8,809 nucleotides of DNA. Origin: Akkermansiaceae bacterium UBA4589. Its GTDB lineage: Bacteria > Verrucomicrobiota > Verrucomicrobiia > Verrucomicrobiales > Akkermansiaceae. A program made the position numbers and the translations under genes. The stretch lies in the NCBI GenBank assembly GCA_002387565.1, contig DGJT01000027.1, positions 1-8,809 of the forward strand, given 5' to 3'. Positions 1-5,985 of this stretch are shown in pieces. The stretch's first letter is position 1. Each line of letters begins with the position of its first letter. Under the pieces are notes generated by a model that had not been told where the DNA came from, did no database searches, and was given only the letters and a program-made list of their open reading frames with translations.

Positions 1-360
1 TTATATAATCCCTGGTTTAAATGCAAAGCAGAACTTTCACCTAGTAAGCAAGTAACTCATCAAGTTCCTCCTACCATTACTTTTTCAGGAGGGAAGGACC
101 CAGGTATACCTGTTGAAGAAATGGAGCAATGGCATTATAGCTTAAAAAAGCAGGGTAATATATCTCAACTATATATAGCACATGAAGGTAAACATGGTTT
201 CTGTAATGGCAGAAACCCCCGTAATTCTTTTTTTTATTGGTCGCTTGAATTGGCTGATTTATTTCTTATTGAACAAGGTATATTATCTGGGAAACCACAA
301 GTACTCAGACCTAAAAAGGTTAAAGCTCTAACAGAGCAAGAATTTGCAACCTATAAATAA
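1..360 (+). CDS. Alpha/beta-hydrolase esterase/lipase, C-terminal part (5' end outside window)
   Basis: The reading frame is open from the first base, so the gene begins upstream; 119 residues are visible, and the ATG at 121 is internal rather than the start. The visible part resembles the C-terminal third of secreted or cytoplasmic acetyl-xylan-esterase/lipase-type alpha/beta hydrolases. The segment PPTITFSGGKDPGIP (visible residues 23-37) carries the likely catalytic Asp (residue 33). The segment HEGKHGFCN carries the likely catalytic His (residue 65), 32 residues later. The nucleophile serine and any signal peptide lie outside the window. Enzymes of this type hydrolyse ester bonds, often acetyl groups on polysaccharides, but the substrate cannot be told from this fragment. 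The stop codon (358-360) overlaps the end of the convergent nadB gene by 10 bp, with no terminator hairpin between them. Family assignment is fairly secure; specific function is unknown. Confidence 0.8.
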   Translation, partial: LYNPWFKCKAELSPSKQVTHQVPPTITFSGGKDPGIPVEEMEQWHYSLKKQGNISQLYIAHEGKHGFCNGRNPRNSFFYWSLELADLFLIEQGILSGKPQVLRPKKVKALTEQEFATYK

Positions 361-1967
361 GTAGGTTTTTTAAACTTTAGATCATCGGTTTGAGGGTAAC
401 TTAGGGTAAAGTGTAGTCCTCTAGATTCTTTGCGTTGCATGGCGCTTTTGATGATTAGCTCACTAACTTGGATAAGGTTACGTAATTCTATGATATCTCT
501 ATCGATACGATTACCCCAGTAGAACTCTTTGACTTCATCCTTGAGATTGCTAATACGGCGTAGCGCACGCTCAAGCCTGTTATCGGTACGGACAATAGAC
601 ACGTAATCAGCCATCAAACGACGAATTTCATCCCAATTATGATAGATGATGACTTTTTCATCTGCTTGGGTTCGATTCCCATGTTTCCAAGGTTGAATTT
701 GTTCAAACACACTATCTTCTATAAAATTAGGCTCTTTTTTAGTCATGGATTCGATCGCTAGTTGAGCCATGGCGACACCCTCAAGAAGTGAATTAGAGGC
801 GAGACGGTTAGCACCATGTAAACCTGTGCAAGCGCATTCACCCAGAGCATAGAGGTTTTCAAGTGAAGTTTGACCATCGACACTAGCTGTAATACCTCCA
901 CATTGGTAGTGAGCAGCAGGCACTACAGGAATGAGTTCCTTGGTAGCATCAATACCATACTTGAGTAACGTTTTATAAATAAAAGGAAAACGCTCACTAA
1001 TAGGCTGTGTCATAGATTGCGCATCAAGATACACACAGGCCGCTCCTGTACGCTTGATCTCTTTGTCTATGGCTTGAGCTACAATATCACGTGGAGCTAA
1101 GGCACCTAATGGGTGTTCAGCTTGGACAAAATCTTGACCTTGGCTATTAATAATTTTAGCTCCTTCGCCACGCAGTGCTTCAGAAATAAGAAGCGAGCGT
1201 TCAGGAGCCGCTGTCGCAGCTGGGTTGTAAAAGCAGGTAGGGTGAAATTGGATGAATTCCATATTGCTAATACTAGCACCTGCTCTTGATGCCATGGCTA
1301 GTCCGTCACCTGTCGCTGAATCTGGGTTTGTCGTGTAGAGGTAAGCTTTGCCGCAGCCCCCTGTAGCTAAGATAACATGCTGCGAGCTAAATATGTGCAC
1401 TTCTCCAGTCGCTTCTTCGAGCACATAAGCTCCAAGAATTTTTGGTTTTAAACTAGGGTTGATTTTGTCAGCTCGGACTAAGTCAATAGCACAATGATTA
1501 GCATAGAAAGTAATATTAGGGTGGGCTTGGGCAGCTTGCAATAAAGCATCAATAATGATTTTTCCTGTGCTGTCTTTGGCATGCAGGATACGGCGTTTTT
1601 GATGGCCGCCTTCTTGGCCTAAGTCATATTTACCTTCTGAATTTTTATCGAATTGCACACCCCATTTAATAAGGTTTTCAATACAAACAGCACCTTGCTC
1701 AATAAGTTGCTTGGCATTAGCTTCGTCACAGAGACCTGCTCCTGCATTAATGGTGTCTTGCAAGTGTAGTTTAGTGCTGTCGTTGTCGCTACGTAGTTCA
1801 GGCGCTAGGACACTAGACACGCCACCTTGAGCCCAAGCACTATTAGATTCGGAAGAAATGCCTTTATTGAGGATGTGCACAGATCCATGTTCTGCTGCTT
1901 GCAAGGCAAAGCTTAACCCTGCAATACCAGAACCCATAACTAAAAAATCACTTTTGTAGTGAGGCAT
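351..1967 (-). CDS. nadB: L-aspartate oxidase NadB
   Basis: This FAD enzyme oxidises L-aspartate to iminoaspartate, the first step of de novo NAD synthesis; NadA then condenses iminoaspartate into quinolinate. At 538 aa it has the usual family length. The N-terminal dinucleotide-binding motif GSGIAG is at residues 12-17, followed by SNSAWAQGG (41-49), QEGGH (118-122), LATGGCG (200-206), FHPT (241-244), APRD (291-294, with the likely catalytic Arg293), HYQCGG (353-358) and ANRLASNSLLEG (386-397). H242, H353, R388 and E119 match conserved active-site positions of the succinate dehydrogenase/fumarate reductase flavoprotein family. The C-terminal helical domain (about 430-515) is present. The ATG lies only 6 bp after the stop of the L,D-transpeptidase gene, so the two are probably cotranscribed. 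There is no Shine-Dalgarno sequence before it. nadA and nadC are not in the window. Confidence 0.96.
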   Translation of the reverse strand: MPHYKSDFLVMGSGIAGLSFALQAAEHGSVHILNKGISSESNSAWAQGGVSSVLAPELRSDNDSTKLHLQDTINAGAGLCDEANAKQLIEQGAVCIENLIKWGVQFDKNSEGKYDLGQEGGHQKRRILHAKDSTGKIIIDALLQAAQAHPNITFYANHCAIDLVRADKINPSLKPKILGAYVLEEATGEVHIFSSQHVILATGGCGKAYLYTTNPDSATGDGLAMASRAGASISNMEFIQFHPTCFYNPAATAAPERSLLISEALRGEGAKIINSQGQDFVQAEHPLGALAPRDIVAQAIDKEIKRTGAACVYLDAQSMTQPISERFPFIYKTLLKYGIDATKELIPVVPAAHYQCGGITASVDGQTSLENLYALGECACTGLHGANRLASNSLLEGVAMAQLAIESMTKKEPNFIEDSVFEQIQPWKHGNRTQADEKVIIYHNWDEIRRLMADYVSIVRTDNRLERALRRISNLKDEVKEFYWGNRIDRDIIELRNLIQVSELIIKSAMQRKESRGLHFTLSYPQTDDLKFKKPTYL

Positions 1968-1973
1968 ATATAA

Positions 1974-2699
1974 TTAAGGAGTTGTTGTAAGGTTAGCTGG
2001 CTTTTGATTAGCTACATTTACTTGGCTTGCTGCTTTAGCTTGAGCTAAAGGGCTGACTATTCTAACCATAGAGCCAACAGCTAATTTGTCATAGACAAAA
2101 GGGACATGTTCTTGACGCCCACGAATACAGGCATGTGAAGCTGGATAACGTGGGTAGGGAACATTGCCGATGTGGTGTCCGATGCCTTTCCATGTAAGGC
2201 GCATCCAATAATACATGGAAGCACCTACAAATTTAGTTTCAGGGGTGATGAGATTTTTATCTCTAGGCATCTCTAAATCAGTCTTGATAATATTACCATT
2301 GAGATCTTGTAAGTTGCCAAATTGGTTAGAGCGTTTAAATACAATTTTTTTTAACACTTGGTATTTTCCTGGGGGAGTCGGGAACTCAGCGGTGCCCGAA
2401 GAAATAGGGTAATCAAGTAAGAGGATGTTTTTGTGGAACAAATAACCACGCTGAATATCAAGATCAATGACTAGATAATTGAGGTTATTAGGTAAATTGA
2501 AATAATCAGGGTTCATCCAACCTTGATGTGTAGATGGGTAAACAGTCTGACTAGTGAATGCTTGGTGTGTGCCGCTGTAAAAAGGAGGCTTCCAACCTTC
2601 ACCCTGTTGCTTATCTTTGCTTGGGTTATTGAGTGTAGCACAAGAAATAAGCCCTAAAATACAAAATCCAAGAATAAAGGACTGGAGTAGTTTATGCAT
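1974..2699 (-). CDS. L,D-transpeptidase (YkuD domain) lipoprotein
   Basis: This is a 241-aa exported protein. Its signal peptide ends in a lipobox, LISC, with the lipidated cysteine at residue 20, so it should be membrane-anchored facing the periplasm. Residues 73-215 form a YkuD (ErfK/YbiS/YcfS/YnhG) catalytic domain: strand-rich YLVIDLDIQRGYLF, then TPPGKYQVLKK (108-118), an HH pair at 175-176, and the catalytic ASHACIRG segment (187-194) with Cys191, His189 and Arg193. Enzymes of this family form 3-3 peptidoglycan cross-links or attach proteins to peptidoglycan through a Cys thioester; which of these applies here is unknown. The usual motif reads SHGC; here the Gly is Ala. The tail after residue 215 is Ala/Gln/Asn/Thr-rich and probably disordered. 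The gene is first of a pair with nadB. No Shine-Dalgarno sequence precedes the ATG. Confidence 0.9.
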   Translation of the reverse strand: MHKLLQSFILGFCILGLISCATLNNPSKDKQQGEGWKPPFYSGTHQAFTSQTVYPSTHQGWMNPDYFNLPNNLNYLVIDLDIQRGYLFHKNILLLDYPISSGTAEFPTPPGKYQVLKKIVFKRSNQFGNLQDLNGNIIKTDLEMPRDKNLITPETKFVGASMYYWMRLTWKGIGHHIGNVPYPRYPASHACIRGRQEHVPFVYDKLAVGSMVRIVSPLAQAKAASQVNVANQKPANLTTTP

Positions 2700-2708
2700 G
2701 ATGCTATT

Positions 2709-2737
2709 TATATATAAAAAATTAGGCGCTTAAACAA
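2709..2737 (-). promoter_or_regulatory. Possible sigma-70-like promoter for the L,D-transpeptidase-nadB unit
   Basis: Read leftward, TTGTTT (2737-2732) is followed after 17 nt by TATATA (2714-2709), with an overlapping TATAAA two bases on. The -35-like element sits in the loop and stem edge of the terminator hairpin, and the -10-like element directly follows its T-tract. Transcription would start near 2702, leaving only a few untranslated bases before the ATG at 2699. This fits the missing ribosome-binding site. It is inference from hexamer similarity in an AT-rich region, so a chance match is quite possible. Confidence 0.35.
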
Positions 2738-2747
2738 GCGCCTAATT
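2714..2747 (-). terminator. Rho-independent terminator of the hisG/bS22 unit
   Basis: A perfect 12-bp inverted repeat, AATTAGGCGCTT (2720-2731) and AAGCGCCTAATT (2736-2747), encloses a 4-nt loop. In the leftward direction the stem, which holds the GC-rich core GGCGC, runs straight into a T-tract (TTTT at 2719-2716, continuing the TT of the stem). In the rightward direction no T-run follows, so it acts on leftward transcription. It lies 27 bp after the stop of the small ribosomal protein gene and just before the L,D-transpeptidase gene, separating the two leftward units. Confidence 0.9.
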
Positions 2748-2773
2748 GAATTGAAATCATTAAGATTAAATTA

Positions 2774-2878
2774 TTAAGATTTATAACGTAAACGCTTCTT
2801 ATGGCGGTTAGCCTTGAGACGCTTTTTACGCTTATGCTTATTAATTTTTGTCTTACGATGTTTTTTTAAACTGCCCAT
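2774..2878 (-). CDS. Tiny basic ribosomal protein, bS22 / AURKAIP1-COX24 domain type
   Basis: This is a 34-aa, very basic protein: it begins MGSLKKHRKTKINKHKRKKR, continues with LKANRHKKR and ends LRYKS. The GS(L/V)KKxR start, the repeated K/H/R pattern and the RLxxNRHKKR core match the short bacterial AURKAIP1/COX24-domain proteins (the C-terminal domain of mitochondrial COX24/mS38). These are known as bS22 in mycobacterial small ribosomal subunits. Three in-frame ATGs lie side by side at 2884, 2881 and 2878. I chose the last because family members begin MGS; starting at 2884 would add two methionines. No Shine-Dalgarno sequence is present; instead a TTAAAG repeat lies just upstream. The gene is 62 bp after the hisG stop, and a strong terminator follows it. 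The residue pattern is distinctive, so I regard it as real despite its size. Confidence 0.85.
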   Translation of the reverse strand: MGSLKKHRKTKINKHKRKKRLKANRHKKRLRYKS

Positions 2879-2891
2879 CATCATATGAAAA

Positions 2892-2908
2892 TTAAAGTTA
2901 AAGTTAAG
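2892..2908. repeat. Short hexamer repeat upstream of the bS22-type gene
   Basis: On the plus strand TTAAAG occurs twice in tandem (2892-2903), followed by TTAAG (2904-2908). In the leftward mRNA this reads CTTAACTTTAACTTTAA, and its near end lies 7 bases before the first of the three ATG codons, where a Shine-Dalgarno sequence would be expected. It may be an unstructured leader that aids initiation, or simple AT-rich drift; the sequence does not decide. Confidence 0.4.
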
Positions 2909-2919
2909 TAAGGAGCGGG

Positions 2920-2948
2920 AATATATGCAAAAAAATTAATTTAAGCAA
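2920..2948 (-). promoter_or_regulatory. Possible promoter for the bS22-type gene, overlapping the hisG stop
   Basis: Read leftward, TTGCTT (2948-2943) is followed after exactly 17 nt by TATATT (2925-2920). The -35-like hexamer overlaps the final hisG codons. The start point would be near 2913, giving a leader of about 28-35 nt. It would allow a ribosomal protein gene to be expressed independently of histidine synthesis. The -10 matches consensus at 5 of 6 positions and the -35 only at TTG, so support is modest. Confidence 0.35.
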
Positions 2949-3813
2949 CTATTTTATTAAGTGGGTATTCAATAATGTCCTCAGCACCTAAGCTTTTAAG
3001 CTCAGGAATGATATCACGAACGATTTTTTCAGAAATAATAACCTCGATAGCAACCCAGGCTTCGTCTGTTAAAGCAGAGATAGTAGGGCGCTCTACAGGG
3101 AGTTTCTCTAATACAGCGTCAAGGTTGGCTTTAGGAATATTCATTTTTAAGCCTACCTCATCTTTAGCTCTGAGCGCTCCATAAAGAAGGAGAAAAAGTT
3201 TGTCAATTTTAGCTTTTTTCCATTCATCTTGGTAAGATTCTGGGTTGGCGTAGAAGTGAGGGTATGAACTAAGTAAAGTATCTACGATACGTAGATTATT
3301 AGCTCTAATAGATGAACCTGTTTCAGTAACATCCACGATAGCATCTACTAAATCAGGCACTTTGACCTCGGTAGCTCCCCATGAAAATTCAATTTTAGCT
3401 TCGACACCATGCTCAGCTAAATAACGCTCGGTCATACCTATGGCTTCTGTAGCAATGCGTTTGCCTTGAAGGTCTTTGACTGTTTGAATAGGTGAGTCTT
3501 GAGGCACAACGAGTACCCATTTAGTAGGGCGCGCCGTTACTTTCGAATAAGCAAGCTCACCAATATCCGCAAGGTCGACACCATTTTCATACGCCCAATC
3601 GAGGCCTGTGATGCCGCAGTCAATAAAACCTTGGCCTAAATAACGCCCGATTTCTTGAGCGCGAATAAGATATATATCTAATTCAGAGTCATCTGAAGTA
3701 GGGCGATAATTGCGACTAGAGACATGCACGTTGTAACCTGCTTTTTTAAGAAGCTCTAATGTAGGTTCCTGAAGGCTGCCTTTAGGAAGTGCAATTTTAA
3801 GTTTATTAGACAT
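2941..3813 (-). CDS. hisG: ATP phosphoribosyltransferase HisG, long form
   Basis: HisG joins ATP and PRPP to give N1-(5-phosphoribosyl)-ATP, the first committed step of histidine synthesis, in the cytoplasm. The start KLKIALPKGSL (residues 4-14), the GFIDCGITGLDW segment (62-73) and the PRPP-binding loop DAIVDVTETGSSIRAN (157-172) are typical of the family. At 290 aa it is the long form: residues of about 213-290, ending in the AWVAIEVIISEKIVRDIIPELKS region, form the C-terminal regulatory domain that in this class mediates feedback inhibition by histidine and assembly into hexamers. Long-form enzymes do not need the HisZ partner. No other his gene is nearby. It is divergent from kdsA, has a promoter-like sequence just upstream, and probably extends into the bS22-type gene. 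No Shine-Dalgarno sequence precedes the ATG. Confidence 0.96.
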   Translation of the reverse strand: MSNKLKIALPKGSLQEPTLELLKKAGYNVHVSSRNYRPTSDDSELDIYLIRAQEIGRYLGQGFIDCGITGLDWAYENGVDLADIGELAYSKVTARPTKWVLVVPQDSPIQTVKDLQGKRIATEAIGMTERYLAEHGVEAKIEFSWGATEVKVPDLVDAIVDVTETGSSIRANNLRIVDTLLSSYPHFYANPESYQDEWKKAKIDKLFLLLYGALRAKDEVGLKMNIPKANLDAVLEKLPVERPTISALTDEAWVAIEVIISEKIVRDIIPELKSLGAEDIIEYPLNKIVA

Positions 3814-3837
3814 GAATGATAGACTGAATTTGACCGC

Positions 3838-3866
3838 ACTCTAGGAAACTTGACTAGCAAAGTCAA
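3838..3866 (-). promoter_or_regulatory. Likely hisG promoter
   Basis: Read leftward, TTGACT (3866-3861) is followed after 17 nt by TAGAGT (3843-3838). This places the start near 3831, about 18 nt before the hisG ATG. The -35 matches 5 of 6 consensus positions and the -10 matches 4 of 6. The -35 hexamer is one arm of the inverted repeat at 3850-3866, so a protein bound there would directly block it. Confidence 0.5.
3850..3866. repeat. Perfect inverted repeat in the hisG-kdsA divergent region (candidate operator)
   Basis: TTGACT (3850-3855), the 5-nt spacer AGCAA and AGTCAA (3861-3866) form a perfect 6-bp-arm palindrome within the roughly 125 bp between two divergent genes. One arm coincides with the -35 of the predicted hisG promoter. 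It could be a dimeric repressor site or merely two opposed -35-like hexamers. The short arms leave room for chance. Confidence 0.4.
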
Positions 3867-3939
3867 TGTCAGAATGAGCGAGGTTTAACTGCCTTTTATT
3901 GTCTTGCTATTTATAGGGGGCTTGGATAAGTTTTGCTTG

Positions 3940-4725
3940 ATGAGTATAAGTAAACCATTTTTTGTTTTAGGTCCATGCGCTTTAGAGAAAGAAGAGCTTG
4001 GTTGGGAAGTTGCTAATGCAGTCAAAGCCATGTCAGATGAGCTAGATTTTGAGCTTATTTTTAAAGCTTCCTATGACAAAGCAAACCGTACTTCAGTTGA
4101 CTCATTTAGAGGATTAGGAGTAAAAGAAGGTACGCAAATTTTAGGCAAAATAGGTAAAGAGTTAGGGGTTAAAGTAACTACTGATGTGCATACCGCTAAG
4201 GAGGCTGAAATAGCATCTGAAAACGTAGATGTACTCCAGATACCCGCATTTCTTTGCCGTCAAACAGATTTGCTAGAAGCGGCTTGTAAAACAGGCCGTA
4301 TCGTTAATGTGAAAAAAGGTCAGTTTTTAGCTCCTTGGGATGTGCAAAATATCGTAGAAAAATTACAAGCTTTTGGTTGTGAGCAGAGCTATATTACTGA
4401 GCGTGGTACTACATTTGGTTATAATAACTTAGTGGCTGATATGCGTTCACTCTACTGGATGCGCAAAGAGGGGATTAAAGTGATTTTTGATGCGACTCAC
4501 TCTGTGCAACGCCCTGGAGGACTTGGAGGAACTACTGGTGGTGATGGTGAATTAGCTCCCGTGTTGGCTAGTTGTGCTGTGGCAGCAGGTGTCGAAGGTG
4601 TGTTTATGGAGACGCATCCAAACCCTCTAAAAGCACTTTCAGATGGGCCTAATCAAATCCCGTTAGCAGATATGCCAGCAGTACTTAAAAAATTATTAGC
4701 GATTGCTCAAGTAGCACATAGTTAA
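3940..4725 (+). CDS. kdsA: 3-deoxy-8-phosphooctulonate (KDO-8-P) synthase, metal-dependent type
   Basis: KdsA condenses phosphoenolpyruvate with arabinose 5-phosphate to make KDO-8-phosphate, the precursor of the inner-core sugar of LPS. I chose the ATG at 3940 (261 aa). An in-frame TTG at 3904 would add 12 residues with no family support, whereas MSISKPFFVLGPCALE matches the expected start. Motifs include GPCA (11-14), FKASYDKANR (41-50), DVHTAKEAE (82-90), IPAFLCRQTDLL (101-112), NVKKGQFLAPWD (123-134), RGTTFGYNNLV (155-165) and DATHSVQ (184-190). Cys13, His187, Glu224 and Asp235 occupy the metal-ligand positions of the Aquifex-type, metal-dependent class; the E. coli metal-independent class has Asn in place of that Cys. 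A weak promoter-like TTAACT-17-TATTTA lies at 3885-3913. The gene leads the kdsA/lptA-like/lptB unit, with 13 bp to the next gene. Confidence 0.95.
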   Translation: MSISKPFFVLGPCALEKEELGWEVANAVKAMSDELDFELIFKASYDKANRTSVDSFRGLGVKEGTQILGKIGKELGVKVTTDVHTAKEAEIASENVDVLQIPAFLCRQTDLLEAACKTGRIVNVKKGQFLAPWDVQNIVEKLQAFGCEQSYITERGTTFGYNNLVADMRSLYWMRKEGIKVIFDATHSVQRPGGLGGTTGGDGELAPVLASCAVAAGVEGVFMETHPNPLKALSDGPNQIPLADMPAVLKKLLAIAQVAHS

Positions 4726-4738
4726 TAACATACATTTT

Positions 4739-5977
4739 ATGCGTCAATTAACACTTACTATTGCCTGTCTTTTTTGTGCTTTTGTTCAGGCTAAAGCACA
4801 GAAGTCAGACGGTGTGAGTTTAGAATCGTTCTTTAATGCGAGCACTTTATTGAAAGGGGTGACTTACTTGTCTAAAAACGAGAAACAACAAGATGAAGTC
4901 AAAGTAAAGTTTAAGATAATTCAGCCTTATAAACCACAATGGTTAAAAGGAGAGCAGGTTGAAATAGAGTTTCTTAATAATCTTAGATACTCAAACCTCA
5001 AGCAGGTTAAAATGCCTCAGGCTTACATGCAACAAGAGCAAGATTGGTTGTTTAGTAACCAAGGTTGTTGGTTTTTTGGCCAACAATTTGAATCTTTTGC
5101 ACAGGGCGCTGTGATGAACCTAAAGTTAGAGAGAGGTGTCTTCTTGGGAAAAACAAAATCTTATTATTATAGCCAAAGCCGTAAGAGCGAAACGGAACAC
5201 CAAAAAGAGACTCACCAATCTGGTAGCTTGCCTACTAAAAAATCTAGTAAAGCTAGTGTTTATAGCACGCCACTAGCTAACTTACCTCCAACCGATGCAA
5301 CACCTTCTGAAAAGGTTAAAGTAAGAAGAGAGTTTCTCCCCAGTCGTTATGACGAATTTTTATTAGAAGGACAAAATTTAAATAAGGACTTTAATGCGCA
5401 AAAAGAGAAGAATTTGCAGGTGTTTTCAAAACAAGATTTTGACCAAATTACTGCAGTTTCGGATACTAATGAACCTAATAAAATAGAAGAAAAAGAAGTC
5501 ATGATTATTGAAAATGAAAATGGAATTTTCTTCGATCAAAAATCTGGATATGTTATTTATTATGGGCCTGTTGAATTAAAACACCCTGAGTATCACTTAA
5601 AATGCACGGGAGATTTACAAGTAAAAATGACACAACAAAAAGCTCAAAAAACTCAGACTAATGAGAAGAATGCTAAGCAAGATGACTCTGGTTTAGAGTA
5701 TGTTCAAGCCCAAGGTGATGCGATACTAATTGCCTCTATTGAGCAAGACGGAGAAAAGAAAAAAGTCATCGCCAAAGGAGACTTAATTGAGATTTTTGTT
5801 GAAGATGAAGTCATTAAGGTGAAAGGAGGTTACCCCAGTTTGATTCAGGGCAGCACTAAGTTACAAGCAGGCGAGGAAAGTCTTTCTTATCAAATAGACA
5901 AAGCTGGCTCGCTCATCACTTCAAAAGGGCGTTGGAAAACAGAGATATTAGACTTAAACCAATTCAGTGATCAATAA
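4739..5977 (+). CDS. LptA/OstA-like periplasmic protein with an unassigned N-terminal half
   Basis: This 412-aa protein has a Sec signal peptide (residues 1-20, predicted cleavage after AKA). Residues of about 255-400 look like an LptA/OstA beta-jellyroll: ENGIFFDQKSGYVIYYGPVEL (261-281), the YHLKCTGDLQVKM strand pair, VQAQGDAILIA (322-332), KVIAKGDLIEIF and the KGGYPSLIQGSTKLQAGEESLSY region (362-384). LptA domains form the periplasmic bridge that carries LPS to the outer membrane. Ordinary LptA is under 200 aa. Here residues 25-140 are a beta-rich, Lys/Gln-rich part I cannot assign. Residues 145-250 are a polar, probably disordered linker, and a Lys/Gln-rich insert (298-318) interrupts the jellyroll. 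Position between kdsA and lptB (8 bp to lptB) supports the LPS role. Sequence similarity alone is modest. No Shine-Dalgarno sequence is visible. Confidence 0.72.
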   Translation: MRQLTLTIACLFCAFVQAKAQKSDGVSLESFFNASTLLKGVTYLSKNEKQQDEVKVKFKIIQPYKPQWLKGEQVEIEFLNNLRYSNLKQVKMPQAYMQQEQDWLFSNQGCWFFGQQFESFAQGAVMNLKLERGVFLGKTKSYYYSQSRKSETEHQKETHQSGSLPTKKSSKASVYSTPLANLPPTDATPSEKVKVRREFLPSRYDEFLLEGQNLNKDFNAQKEKNLQVFSKQDFDQITAVSDTNEPNKIEEKEVMIIENENGIFFDQKSGYVIYYGPVELKHPEYHLKCTGDLQVKMTQQKAQKTQTNEKNAKQDDSGLEYVQAQGDAILIASIEQDGEKKKVIAKGDLIEIFVEDEVIKVKGGYPSLIQGSTKLQAGEESLSYQIDKAGSLITSKGRWKTEILDLNQFSDQ

Positions 5978-5985
5978 AGTTCATA

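Noticed and set aside
121..360. ATG at 121 as the start of a separate 79-aa protein
   Set aside because: The frame is open to the window edge, and the upstream residues contain the PPTITFSGGKDPG segment of the same hydrolase domain, so this ATG is internal.
2215..2412. 65-aa rightward frame
   Set aside because: It is antisense to the L,D-transpeptidase gene, has no recognisable motif, and the leftward frame encodes a clear family member.
2975..3184. 69-aa rightward frame
   Set aside because: It is antisense to the C-terminal domain of hisG and has no family resemblance.
351..3813. hisG, L,D-transpeptidase and nadB as one leftward operon
   Set aside because: A perfect 12-bp-stem terminator with a T-tract at 2714-2747 lies between the bS22-type gene and the L,D-transpeptidase gene.
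3904..3939. TTG-initiated 12-residue extension of kdsA
   Set aside because: The extra residues are not seen in the family, no ribosome-binding site precedes the TTG, and a possible -10 overlaps this stretch; the ATG at 3940 gives the expected length.
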